This document shows, piece by piece, positions 43,687-51,872 of a stretch of DNA of 55,504 nt. Each line of letters begins with the position of its first letter. Position 1 is the first letter of the stretch. The position numbers and the translations under genes were made by a program. Source of the DNA: an uncultured Pseudomonadales bacterium (GTDB taxonomy: Bacteria > Pseudomonadota > Gammaproteobacteria > Pseudomonadales > Azotimanducaceae); assembly GCA_937921865.1 (NCBI GenBank), contig CAKZWF010000074.1, positions 1-55,504 of the forward strand, given 5' to 3'. Below the pieces are notes generated by a model that saw nothing but the letters and a program-made list of their open reading frames with translations, had not been told where the DNA came from and ran no database searches.

Positions 43687-44877
43687 TTAAGATGCCTTTT
43701 CGACTTTGGGCTCGCGCGGCATGTCCAGACCGCGCTCGCTGATGATGTTCTTCTGAATCTGCGAGGTTCCGCCGCCGATGATCAGTCCTAGGTAATACAT
43801 GTACTGGCTCTGCCAGCTGCCGCGATCGCGCAGATGCGGGTTGTCTGCGTAGGCCAGTCCCATCTCGCCCATTACATCGATGGCCAGACCTTCAAGGTCG
43901 TGGCGCAGCTCAGTGCCCTGCAGCTTGACGATCATCCGCGCCAGCCGTGCGTCGGTATTGTTGAGACGGGAAGACAGGACTCTGAGGTCGTTGCACTGCA
44001 GCGCCATCACCCGCCCCTGTATCTGCATCAGCCGATCGCGATAGATTGGATTGTCGATTAATCGTTCGCCGGCGATAGTTTCAGTCTTCATCAACTCCAT
44101 CAGTGAGTTCAGGCGACTCAGAGTGACATTGGGGTTACCCAGACTGTCGCGCTCGTGCCCGAGGATGGCGTTGGCGACCATCCAACCCTGACCGCGTTCA
44201 CCCACTATCTGGTGTTTGGGTACCCGAACATCAGTGAAAAAAGTTTCGTTGAAGTTGGCGACACCGGTCATATCGACCAGTGGTCGGATTTCGATTCCCG
44301 GCGTCGACATTTCGAACAGGAGGAACGAAATGCCTTTGTGTTTCGGCGCATCAGGTTCGGTACGCACCAGGCAGAAAATCCAGTCAGCGTGCTGGGCGGT
44401 GCTGGTCCAGATTTTCTGGCCGTTGACCACCCACTCATCGCCTTCCAGAACGGCCGCGGTGCGCAGGCTGGCGAGATCGCTGCCAGCTCCGGGTTCTGAG
44501 TAGCCCTGGCACCAGACCATCTCGCCCCGCAATGTCGGACCGATGAACTGCTGCTTCTGCTCTTCGGTGCCCACTTCCAGCAGCGTTGGTACCAGCATGG
44601 AAATGCCCTGGCCGCCCAGTCCGGAATTCACCTGGGCGCTGGCAAACTCTTCAGCAATGATTCTGGACTTGAGAATGTCGGGTTGGGCGCCATAGCCACC
44701 ATAGGCTTTGGGGATGGTTCTGGCTGCGTAGCCGTTTTCGATCAACAGCTTCTGCCAGTTCAGAACCTCGGGCGATTTCATGCCCTGACCGCGCGGGGCC
44801 TGGTCCCGATGACTGTTTATAAACTCCCGGGTTTCCTCGCGGAAAACCTCGTATTCCGGACCGTATGACAAATCCAT
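43687..44877 (-). CDS. Acyl-CoA dehydrogenase family protein, long subunit
   Basis: The 396-residue protein has the FAD-site motif Q-G-Y-S-E-P-G-A-G-S-D-L near 130, W-T-S-T-A-Q-H-A-D near 157, and R-G-S-W-Q-S-Q-Y near 360, all normal for the family. It uses FAD and electron-transfer flavoprotein to form a double bond in an acyl-CoA. The short partner follows on the same strand. Together with the enoyl-CoA hydratase and carboxyltransferase genes in the window it fits fatty or alicyclic acid catabolism. Confidence 0.93.
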   Translation of the reverse strand: MDLSYGPEYEVFREETREFINSHRDQAPRGQGMKSPEVLNWQKLLIENGYAARTIPKAYGGYGAQPDILKSRIIAEEFASAQVNSGLGGQGISMLVPTLLEVGTEEQKQQFIGPTLRGEMVWCQGYSEPGAGSDLASLRTAAVLEGDEWVVNGQKIWTSTAQHADWIFCLVRTEPDAPKHKGISFLLFEMSTPGIEIRPLVDMTGVANFNETFFTDVRVPKHQIVGERGQGWMVANAILGHERDSLGNPNVTLSRLNSLMELMKTETIAGERLIDNPIYRDRLMQIQGRVMALQCNDLRVLSSRLNNTDARLARMIVKLQGTELRHDLEGLAIDVMGEMGLAYADNPHLRDRGSWQSQYMYYLGLIIGGGTSQIQKNIISERGLDMPREPKVEKAS

Positions 44878-44914
44878 TGCTGTCCCCCTGTAATTCGATT
44901 TTCAGGTAGGGAGT

Positions 44915-45922
44915 TTACGCCAGACGAGCGAGATGTTCCCGTCGAACCAGATATTTCAGAGCATTGCCGCGCACGAAGCGCTCGATTTCCGCAATCATGA
45001 AATCTGCCAGACGCTGGGTTTCATCGCCCAGCGATCCGGCGATGTGCGGGGTCAGGAAAACGTTCGGTAGGGAATAGAGCGGGGAATCCGGAGGCAGAAC
45101 TTCCGGGTCGGTGGTGTCCAGAATGGCCGATAGTCGACCGCGGATCAGTTCCTCGTCGAGTGCGGCCTGATCGACCAGCGCACCGCGGGCGGTATTGATC
45201 AGGGTAGTGCCGTCGCGCATCAATGACAGTTCCCGGGCGCCAATCATCCGCTGGGTATCTTTCAACAGCGGCGCGTGCAGGCTGACTACATCGGCTTCGC
45301 TCAGCAACTCAGCCAGACCCAGCTTGCGGGCACCAAGATCCCTGCTGGCCAGTGGGGTAATGAAGGGGTCATAGAGCAGTATGTTGAGATCGAAGCGGCG
45401 CAGGTGTTCGATCACCAGTTGACCAACGTGGGAAGCGCCGACGATGCCAACGGTTTTCCGATAGTTGCCGACGTTGGGTGCTTCTTTGGTCCACGGTGCA
45501 CGATTTTCTCGGTATTTCCGGTAAAAATGATTGAGGGTGAATACACCTTTGTTCGCAAACAGAATTGCCGCCAGCGTGTATTCAGCGACCGGGACCGCGT
45601 TGGCGGCGACTGCGTTGGTGACCAGGATGCCTTTTCGCCAGACGATGTCGTCGAGAAAACCTTTCACGCTGCCGGCGATATGCGCAATCATCTTCAGGCG
45701 GGGCAGGTCTGCGAGAACCTGCTCGTCGATTCTCGGGCAGCCCCAGCTGGTAACAAGTACTTCGACGGATTCCAGATCGCTGCCCAGCTCGCTGACGGTG
45801 CGAAACGGTTCCTCGCGCACCAGGCGGGTGATGGATTTCAGCTTTTCGATGTGATCGGTGCGCATCAGTTCGTCACGCACAACCGGATGCATCACCAGCG
45901 CGGTAATCGGGACTTTGGCCAT
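44915..45922 (-). CDS. D-2-hydroxyacid dehydrogenase
   Basis: I place the start at the ATG at 45922; 57 further upstream codons are not protein-like. The 335-residue protein has the NAD-binding turn V-G-I-V-G-A-S-H-V-G near 150, where the usual second Gly is Ser. Catalytic R is in N-T-A-R-G-A-L-V (near 240) and H in T-P-H-I-A-G-S (near 290). The family reduces 2-oxo acids to D-hydroxy acids or oxidises the reverse. Relatives include phosphoglycerate and glyoxylate reductases. The substrate is not evident. Confidence 0.9.
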   Translation of the reverse strand: MAKVPITALVMHPVVRDELMRTDHIEKLKSITRLVREEPFRTVSELGSDLESVEVLVTSWGCPRIDEQVLADLPRLKMIAHIAGSVKGFLDDIVWRKGILVTNAVAANAVPVAEYTLAAILFANKGVFTLNHFYRKYRENRAPWTKEAPNVGNYRKTVGIVGASHVGQLVIEHLRRFDLNILLYDPFITPLASRDLGARKLGLAELLSEADVVSLHAPLLKDTQRMIGARELSLMRDGTTLINTARGALVDQAALDEELIRGRLSAILDTTDPEVLPPDSPLYSLPNVFLTPHIAGSLGDETQRLADFMIAEIERFVRGNALKYLVRREHLARLA

Positions 45923-45967
45923 GCCTTGAAGAATACCGCATAATTCCCACCGGTACCCTACAAGACC

Positions 45968-46011
45968 TGGCTTCTGCCAATCAGTAACTTGGCTTCTGCC
46001 AATCAGTAAAA
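45968..46011. repeat. Direct 22-bp duplication in a divergent promoter region
   Basis: TGGCTTCTGCCAATCAGTAA appears at 45968-45987 and again at 45990-46009. Each copy contains TGGC-TTCT-GCCA, a small hairpin or operator half-site pair. The two copies sit between the D-2-hydroxyacid dehydrogenase start (45922) and the dUTPase start (46014), so both genes' control region is duplicated. It may be a regulator site pair or a recent slippage event. Confidence 0.8.
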
Positions 46012-46013
46012 AG

Positions 46014-46655
46014 GTGATCGAACTGGATACATTGTCGTCCCAACAGGCCCACGAAATGCTGCAGACAATGGCTGCGATGCAGGACAGCCACAATCAGCAC
46101 GTCCACCCTGAGTGGCGTACTCAGGGTTATGAATACTACCGAGCCATCTGGGTTGAATGTGCTGAGCTGCTGGATCACTTCGGCTGGAAGTGGTGGAAGC
46201 TGCAGAATCCGGATCTCGACCAGGTGAAGCTGGAAATCGTGGATATCTGGCATTTCGGGCTGAGTGAGCTGATGCGCAGCGACGCGCTTGACGGTAGTGC
46301 TGCTGAGACGCTGATGCAGATAGAGGCGGACGCCAGTGAAACCGGGTTTCGCTGCGCGGTTGAAACCCTGGCCGCGGAAACGCTGATTTCCAGGAGCTTT
46401 CCGTTGGCGGCTTTTGCCGGAGTGATGCGCACACTACCGATGTCTTACTCGGAACTGTTTGATCTGTACATCGGTAAGAACGTGCTGAATAACTTCCGGC
46501 AGGCGCACGGCTACAAAACTGGCGAGTATCACAAGGTGTGGTCAGGACGCGAAGACAACGAACACCTGGTTGAAGCCCTGGCGGAGCTGGACTGCGCGCC
46601 GGAAGATATTCCCCTGGCGCTGCATGCAGCGCTCAAAGCCCGCTATCCGGACTGA
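46014..46655 (+). CDS. All-alpha (dimeric) dUTP diphosphatase
   Basis: The 213-residue protein belongs to the all-alpha NTP pyrophosphatases. Metal-binding pairs are E-C-A-E-L-L-D (near 48) and K-L-E-I-V-D-I-W-H (near 71), and the C-terminal part has I-G-K-N-V-L-N-N-F-R-Q-x-x-G-Y, as in Leishmania and Campylobacter-type dUTPases. It hydrolyses dUTP to dUMP, keeping uracil out of DNA. The GTG start lacks a good ribosome site, since the repeat at 45968-46011 lies directly before it. It begins a group of nucleotide-related genes. Confidence 0.88.
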   Translation: MIELDTLSSQQAHEMLQTMAAMQDSHNQHVHPEWRTQGYEYYRAIWVECAELLDHFGWKWWKLQNPDLDQVKLEIVDIWHFGLSELMRSDALDGSAAETLMQIEADASETGFRCAVETLAAETLISRSFPLAAFAGVMRTLPMSYSELFDLYIGKNVLNNFRQAHGYKTGEYHKVWSGREDNEHLVEALAELDCAPEDIPLALHAALKARYPD

Positions 46656-46686
46656 ACCCGCTCTGAACTCACCATTCGACAGTGTT

Positions 46687-47178
46687 TTATGCGAGCAGAC
46701 GCCGATAGGTATTTTCAGTTTCGGCATCGAAGCAGACGAATCGGACCAGCTCGCCGCTGAATTGCGCGTTTTTAACGGTGGCGATCGCAATCTTTGTCGC
46801 CTCGACCAGCGGATAGCCGAAGATGCCGGTGCTGATTGCCGGGAACGCGAGGCTCTGCAGCTGCAGCTCGCTGGCAATGGCCAGGCTGTTTCGATAGCAA
46901 CCGCTCAACAGTTCGGCTTCGCTGTGACCGCCACCCTGCCAGATGGGCCCCACGGTATGAATGATGTATTTTGCAGGCAGTCGGTAGGCTCCAGTGACCT
47001 TCGCTGCGCCGGTAGGGCAGCCACCCAGGGTGCGACACTCCAGCAGCAGATCGGGACCCGCGGCGCGATGAATTGCGCCGTCAACGCCGCCACCGCCAAG
47101 CAGACTTTCGTTGGCCGCATTAACGATTGCATCAACCTGCTGATGGGTGATGTCACCCTGAACTGTCTCGATGATCAT
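46687..47178 (-). CDS. Macro-domain ADP-ribose / O-acetyl-ADP-ribose hydrolase
   Basis: The 163-residue protein is a single macro domain. Typical segments are Q-G-D-I-T (8-12), [20 protein letters not shown] (18-37), and [12 protein letters not shown] (near 112-123). Such YmdB/MacroD-type proteins remove ADP-ribose from proteins or deacetylate O-acetyl-ADP-ribose, the sirtuin product. A sirtuin gene is present at 1069-1896. It is divergent from the MTH1-like NUDIX gene. Confidence 0.94.
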   Translation of the reverse strand: MIIETVQGDITHQQVDAIVNAANESLLGGGGVDGAIHRAAGPDLLLECRTLGGCPTGAAKVTGAYRLPAKYIIHTVGPIWQGGGHSEAELLSGCYRNSLAIASELQLQSLAFPAISTGIFGYPLVEATKIAIATVKNAQFSGELVRFVCFDAETENTYRRLLA

Positions 47179-47238
47179 GTCCGCTCAATGCGGGTCGGTG
47201 TGGAGAGTTTAGTTTGCCCCGGTGGACCCTGACAATTC

Positions 47239-47763
47239 ATGACCATCACCCAGCCACCGTCTGATCAGGATCAGCAGCTGGAGAAGCTGCTGGAGACCTG
47301 GTCACCGGATCTCATCGGCACGCTGCTGTTTGTGCTCGATGACGGTCAGGTGCTGCTGATCCACAAAAAACGCGGCCACGGCGCTGGATTGATCAATGGT
47401 CCTGGCGGCAAGCTGGAATCGGGAGAGACTCCATTGCAGTGTGCGATTCGCGAAACCCAGGAAGAGACCGGCGTGACCGCAATCGACCCGGAGCTGAAGG
47501 GCACCTTTAAGTTTGTCGATCTGGTGCAACGCCAGTGGCTCGGCTACATCTTTGTGGCTCATGGCTGCACCGGCACCGCGGTAGAAACCGCAGAAGGTGC
47601 GCCACTATGGGTGTCGCCCGATCAGCTGCCGCTGACCAGGATGTGGCCGGACGATCGGTTCTGGCTGCCGCGGGTTTTAGCCGGGGAGCAGCTGGAAGGA
47701 GAATTTCTGTTTGACGATGGCCGCCTGCTCACCCACCGTCTGCGCAGGGTTGAATTGAGGTAA
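47239..47763 (+). CDS. NUDIX hydrolase, MTH1-like
   Basis: The 174-residue protein has a full NUDIX box at 57-79 (G-G-K-L-E-S-G-E, then R-E-T-Q-E-E-T-G). Downstream M-W-P-D-D-R-F-W-L-P and G-E-F-L-F-D match MTH1, which cleans 8-oxo-dGTP from the nucleotide pool. The N-terminus L-L-F-V-L-D-D-G-Q-V-L-L-I is the usual NUDIX strand. It stands four bases before the LLM gene, so it heads a three-gene unit. Confidence 0.92.
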   Translation: MTITQPPSDQDQQLEKLLETWSPDLIGTLLFVLDDGQVLLIHKKRGHGAGLINGPGGKLESGETPLQCAIRETQEETGVTAIDPELKGTFKFVDLVQRQWLGYIFVAHGCTGTAVETAEGAPLWVSPDQLPLTRMWPDDRFWLPRVLAGEQLEGEFLFDDGRLLTHRLRRVELR

Positions 47764-47767
47764 CTGC

Positions 47768-48670
47768 ATGCGCATTGGCATATCTGTCTCATCGAGCTAT
47801 CCGGGCATTGCTGCCCGCGATGGTGCCCGTTTCATGGTCGAGCGCGCCCGTGCGGCGCAGCAGGCTGATCTCGACTCGCTGTTTGTCGGTGATCATCATG
47901 TGACTGCTACTCCGTATTTTCAGAACACCGCGATCCTCGGTCGGATGCTTGCGGAGTGGGGAGATAAACCCTGTGGCGCTCTGTATCTGTTGCCGCTGTG
48001 GCACCCGGTGCTGCTGGCAGAACAGATCGCGACGCTGGCAAGCATCGCGCAAGGGCCGTTCATCATGCAGTGCGGTCTCGGTGGCGATCCCCGTCAGGCT
48101 GCGGGAATGGGTACCAGTCTGAACAACCGGGTAGCCATGTTCGAAGCCAGTCTGACCATCATGCGTCAACTGTGGGCGGGCGAAACTGTCTCCGCGCAGG
48201 CGCCCTGGTCCTTTGACAAAGCGCGGATTTCTCCGCTGCCGCCCGGGCCCATCGATGTCTGGATTGGTGCTCAGGCCGACCGTGCGATTCGCCGAACCGC
48301 TCAGATGGCACAAGGCTGGCTGGCGTCACCAGGATTGACGCCGGATCAGGCAGCCCAGGGCGCTGGTCGCTATCGCCAGGCGTGTGCGGAGTTCAATCGG
48401 CAACCGACTGCGGTGGCGATCCGGCGGGATATCTATGTCGGGAAGACCGCCGAAGAAGCTCGCAGCGTGGCGCAACCCTATCTCGATGCAGGCTATCGGG
48501 GATTCGCTGAGGAGAGCCTGGTGGCGGGCTCCGCGGAACAGGTAGCCGAGCAGTTCAGGAAGCTGGCAGACATGGGCTACACCGATGTGATTGTCCGGAA
48601 CCTGACGGCAGATCAATCTGAGGCCATCGGCTGTATCGAGCGGCTGGCGGACGTGAAGGCGCTGCTGTGA
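47768..48670 (+). CDS. LLM-class (F420/FMN) flavin-dependent oxidoreductase
   Basis: The 300-residue TIM-barrel protein follows the luciferase-like monooxygenase pattern: S-L-F-V-G-D-H-H (near 36-43), F-I-M-Q-C-G-L-G-G-D-P-R near 97, and P-G-P-I-D-V-W-I-G-A-Q near 157. FMN use is likelier than F420 in a gammaproteobacterium. The substrate is unknown. It overlaps the following NUDIX gene by four bases, suggesting a shared role or simply shared transcription. Confidence 0.9.
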   Translation: MRIGISVSSSYPGIAARDGARFMVERARAAQQADLDSLFVGDHHVTATPYFQNTAILGRMLAEWGDKPCGALYLLPLWHPVLLAEQIATLASIAQGPFIMQCGLGGDPRQAAGMGTSLNNRVAMFEASLTIMRQLWAGETVSAQAPWSFDKARISPLPPGPIDVWIGAQADRAIRRTAQMAQGWLASPGLTPDQAAQGAGRYRQACAEFNRQPTAVAIRRDIYVGKTAEEARSVAQPYLDAGYRGFAEESLVAGSAEQVAEQFRKLADMGYTDVIVRNLTADQSEAIGCIERLADVKALL

Positions 48671-49293
48671 GTGATGCGGATGAGCTGCTGAAGCACGCTC
48701 AGCGCATCCGTGCGATTGCCCAGACCGGACTCGAATACAGCCGGGATCCCTATGATCGGGAGCGCTTTGAAGAACTGACCGGTATTGCTCACGATCTACT
48801 TGCCATCGCGCTGCAGCAGCCTGCACAGAAGATCGCTGACATATTTTTGCCGGAACGCGGTTATCCAACGCCTAAAGTCGACGTGCGTGCCGGCGTGTTT
48901 CGGGACGACAAAGTGCTGCTGGTCAAAGAGTCTGCAGATCAGCGCTGGACCTTGCCGGGTGGCTGGGCAGATGAACATCAATCGCCAAAACAGTGTGTCG
49001 AACGGGAGGCGCTGGAAGAATCCGGTTTTGTAGTAGCAGCCACTCGACTGGTGGCTGTCAAAGACCGAAATCTGCATGCCTATGTGCCGCGCCGCCTGGA
49101 GCGGATCTACAAGCTATTTTTTTACTGCGAGCTGATCGGAGGTGAAGCACAAACCAGTCTGGAAACTTCAGCCGTCGACTGGTTTGCGCTGGATAATCTT
49201 CCTGAGCTCAGTTTGGGGCGGACGCTGCCTGATGACCTGCTGCTTTTAGATGAATTCAGAAGGGACGCTCAGCGGGCATGCTATTTCGACTGA
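48667..49293 (+). CDS. NUDIX hydrolase with NUDIX_N domain, altered box
   Basis: The 208-residue protein has an N-terminal helical domain of about 65 residues (A-Q-R-I-R-A-I-A-Q-T-G-L-E-Y, typical of NUDIX_N) and a NUDIX domain. The box is L-P-G-G-W-A-D-E-H-Q followed by R113-E114-x-x-E117-E118-S-G. The first glutamate of the GX5E part is glutamine (Q105), while the metal-binding REUXEE part is intact. Similar enzymes act on nucleoside diphosphates linked to another group, including ADP-ribose. Activity is likely but substrate range unclear. Confidence 0.9.
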   Translation: MSDADELLKHAQRIRAIAQTGLEYSRDPYDRERFEELTGIAHDLLAIALQQPAQKIADIFLPERGYPTPKVDVRAGVFRDDKVLLVKESADQRWTLPGGWADEHQSPKQCVEREALEESGFVVAATRLVAVKDRNLHAYVPRRLERIYKLFFYCELIGGEAQTSLETSAVDWFALDNLPELSLGRTLPDDLLLLDEFRRDAQRACYFD

Positions 49294-49373
49294 GCCTGGT
49301 CGACACAGATGAACGGCAAGCCGCCCTCAGTCTCCTTCTTTGTTAGAGTAGCGGCTTTTCACCGGGCACGACC

Positions 49374-50537
49374 ATGAAGCCTTTTCGCGACGAAATTGAA
49401 TCCCTGGAACAGAACGGCATCACCAAGGTGGCGTTCAAGCGATTGGATGATCCGAAAGTTATCCCGTTGTGGTTTGGTGAAGGCGATACCGTGACTCCGG
49501 AATTCATTCGCGATGCCACCAAAGCAGCGCTGGATAAGGGTGAAACTTTCTACAGCCATACCCGCGGTCGTCCGGAATTGCGCAATGCGATCAAACACTA
49601 TCTCGACAACCTTTATGGAATAGACGTCGACGAGCGACGCATCACTGTGCCGGGTGCTGCGATGCTGGGGGTGACAATTGCTGCGCAGATGGTGCTGACC
49701 ACCGGTGACCATGGCCTGATCGTCGGCCCGGTCTGGCCGAACATCGACGCAGTGTTTCGGATCACCGGTGCTGATCTGTCTTATGTGCGGCAACGGCTCA
49801 CCCCGGATGGCTGGCGGCTGAGTGCAGATGAAATCATCGACGCGGTGCAGCCGAACACCAAAGCGATATTTGTGAATTCACCGTCCAACCCGACCGGTTG
49901 GGTCATGGGTCAGGACGACCAGCGCAAGCTGATGCAGTTCGCCCGGGACAATCAGGTGCTGATCATTGCTGACGAGGTCTACCACCGGACGGTTTTCGAC
50001 AGTGCCTATGCGCCGTCATTTCTGCAGGTAGCACAGCAGAATGACCCGCTGGTGGTTGTGAATGGATTCTCCAAAGCCTGGGCGATGACCGGCTGGCGGA
50101 TCGGCTGGGTTGTGACACCTTTGCGGCATGAAATGCATTGGACCGCGTTGTCCGAATGTTTCAATACCACCACTAACGTGTTCTGCCAGTTGGGTGCGGT
50201 GGCAGCCCTGGAGCAGGGCGAAGGGTTTGTTGCCGAACAGCAGCAACAGTTTCAGCACGGCCGGAGGCTGGTGGATGCGGCACTCGGCAATCATGCGCTG
50301 TTTGACTACACCTCACCCGAGGGCGCGTTCTATGCATTTCCACGGGTCAGAGGCTGCACCGACACGCTCGACTATGTGGAGCGCCTGCTCGAAGAAGAAG
50401 ACGTCGGCCTGGCACCGGGCTATACCTTCGGGCCGGACAACGAATCCTATTTCCGTATCTGCTTTGCGCAGAGCCATGATCGGCTGCAGGAAGGGCTGAA
50501 GCGCATCGTTCGCTTCACTGAAAAATACTACGGCTGA
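49374..50537 (+). CDS. Class I/II pyridoxal-phosphate aminotransferase
   Basis: The 387-residue fold-type I PLP enzyme has N-S-P-S-N-P-T-G (near 166), A-D-E-V-Y (near 202), and S-K-A-W-A-M-T-G-W-R-I-G-W (near 233), where K binds PLP and R the substrate carboxylate. The start ATG lies 80 bases after the NUDIX gene. The length suits aspartate/aromatic-type aminotransferases. The amino acid cannot be read from the sequence. Downstream lies a cluster of REP-like repeats. Confidence 0.93.
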   Translation: MKPFRDEIESLEQNGITKVAFKRLDDPKVIPLWFGEGDTVTPEFIRDATKAALDKGETFYSHTRGRPELRNAIKHYLDNLYGIDVDERRITVPGAAMLGVTIAAQMVLTTGDHGLIVGPVWPNIDAVFRITGADLSYVRQRLTPDGWRLSADEIIDAVQPNTKAIFVNSPSNPTGWVMGQDDQRKLMQFARDNQVLIIADEVYHRTVFDSAYAPSFLQVAQQNDPLVVVNGFSKAWAMTGWRIGWVVTPLRHEMHWTALSECFNTTTNVFCQLGAVAALEQGEGFVAEQQQQFQHGRRLVDAALGNHALFDYTSPEGAFYAFPRVRGCTDTLDYVERLLEEEDVGLAPGYTFGPDNESYFRICFAQSHDRLQEGLKRIVRFTEKYYG

Positions 50538-50543
50538 AAAAAA

Positions 50544-50676
50544 GGGGTCGAACCGAGGTTTAAGGAAAAACGGGGTCGAACCGAGATTTAAGGAATTTCC
50601 CGAGAAAATTGCGGTTCGACCCTGGTTTTTTGGTTTTTGGGTAACTGTGGGGTCAGAGTAAACCTGATCCCAGTTA
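50544..50676. repeat. REP-like repeat cluster (GGGGTCGAACCG and GGGGTCAG units)
   Basis: GGGGTCGAACCGAGGTTTAAGG occurs at 50544-50565 and, with one change, at 50572-50593. An inverted piece CGGTTCGACCC (50612-50622) pairs with either copy over 11 bases. A second imperfect palindrome at 50642-50676 (TAACTG-TG-GGGTCAG against CTGATCCCAGTTA) contains GGGGTCAGAGTAAAC, a sequence I recall from REP/RAYT elements of marine Gammaproteobacteria. No transposase is present here. A related copy lies at 51793-51806. Confidence 0.75.
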
Positions 50677-50816
50677 TCGCGCACTGCGGCGCGCCAATTC
50701 TGGCTATCCTCAAACATTTTTGCTGTCCCTTTCCTGCCGTCGCGCCCTTGAGCTACTGGCGTAGCTTGCGGTAGCTTGAAGCCCGGCAACGATTAGTGAT
50801 TGAGCAGGGACTTCAG

Positions 50817-51785
50817 ATGGGCTATGTCGTATACGGTGGCGAACTCAGTTATTTCACCCGCAAGCTGGAAGCCGCCCTGATCTTCTACGGCGTAGATTTC
50901 GAGTTGTCAGCAAAAAACCGCGACAATCGCGCAGTCATCGAAAGCCGCTCTGGTACTCATCAGGTGCCGGTTCTGCAGACCCCTGAAAACTGGATGATTG
51001 GCGATACCACTCCGCTGTTGTCGCTGCTGGACGCCCGCTACCCGGCACGGCGAATGTTTCCTGAAGGTGCTCTGGGGGTACTGGTGCATATCATCGAAGA
51101 ATATTTTGATGAATGGATCGCCCGAACCATGGTGCATTACCGCTGGCATTACCCCGCCAGTGCCGAATTTGCGTCCCTGCGTATGGCCGGAGGTGATGCC
51201 GAGGCTGCTGCGCGTGTTCGCGACTGGGGACCGCGAGCCTGCAGAGCCACTGGCACCGAATCCACGCAACAGCGCGAAGCTGCAGAACTCGAGTACCAGC
51301 GATTGTTAGAAGCTATGGAGCGACAGCTGGGCGAAACGCGCTATCTATTGGGTGATCGGCCGACAGCCGTCGACTGCGTGGTACTTGGCGGCCTGCGTGC
51401 TCACACCAACATGGACCCGGATCCGAAGCAGTTGACCGCCGGCTATCCGGGAGTCATCGCCTGGAGCGAGGGTACTGCTGACACTTGGGACGGCAGTGGG
51501 GAACTGGCCGGGATGCCGGACAGTACGGAGTTCGCGCAGTTCATTGTGAGAGAAATGCAGACCAGCTATCTGCCTTACATCCTCGCTAATCAGGCGGCCC
51601 AGGCAGTCGGGGCTAAAGCCTGCCACGCTGACATTTATGGTGAACAGGTCAGCTTTCTGTCCCGACCCTATCCGGAGCGCTCACGAGCGATGATCAGCGA
51701 ACGGATACGCAATCAGCTGAGCGATTACGAGCGCGGTCAGGTGGGTGCCTGGTTGAAGGCGAACGGCCTGGACGAGTGCTTCTGA
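50817..51785 (+). CDS. Glutathione S-transferase family protein
   Basis: I prefer the ATG at 50817, which has GCAGGGA upstream, over a GTG at 50796, giving 322 residues. A thioredoxin-like domain comes first (V-Y-G-G-E-L-S-Y-F-T-R-K, then Q-V-P-V-L at the cis-Pro, and I-G-D-T-T-P-L at the glutathione site). A helical C-terminal domain extends to the end, about 100 residues longer than a standard GST. Catalytic Ser/Tyr/Cys is not evident. It is bracketed by REP-like repeats on both sides. Confidence 0.82.
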   Translation: MGYVVYGGELSYFTRKLEAALIFYGVDFELSAKNRDNRAVIESRSGTHQVPVLQTPENWMIGDTTPLLSLLDARYPARRMFPEGALGVLVHIIEEYFDEWIARTMVHYRWHYPASAEFASLRMAGGDAEAAARVRDWGPRACRATGTESTQQREAAELEYQRLLEAMERQLGETRYLLGDRPTAVDCVVLGGLRAHTNMDPDPKQLTAGYPGVIAWSEGTADTWDGSGELAGMPDSTEFAQFIVREMQTSYLPYILANQAAQAVGAKACHADIYGEQVSFLSRPYPERSRAMISERIRNQLSDYERGQVGAWLKANGLDECF

Positions 51786-51792
51786 AAAACCC

Positions 51793-51806
51793 CGGTTCGA
51801 CCCCGG
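51793..51806. repeat. REP-like remnant after the GST gene
   Basis: CGGTTCGACCCCGG matches the inverted copy at 50612-50622 (CGGTTCGACCC) in sequence and orientation, and the reverse complement of the GGGGTCGAACCG units. Overlapping bases form a direct ACCCCGGTT pair two bases apart. With the cluster at 50544-50676 it flanks the GST gene. Confidence 0.7.
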
Positions 51807-51872
51807 TTTTCTGAATGGATCGTTTGTTGCACCGAGAGACACTGCGGCTGACTGAATCAAACTCGAATCAGC

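Noticed and set aside
50313..50789. Minus-strand frame across the REP-like cluster
   Set aside because: It overlaps the aminotransferase gene and is made mostly of repeat sequence.
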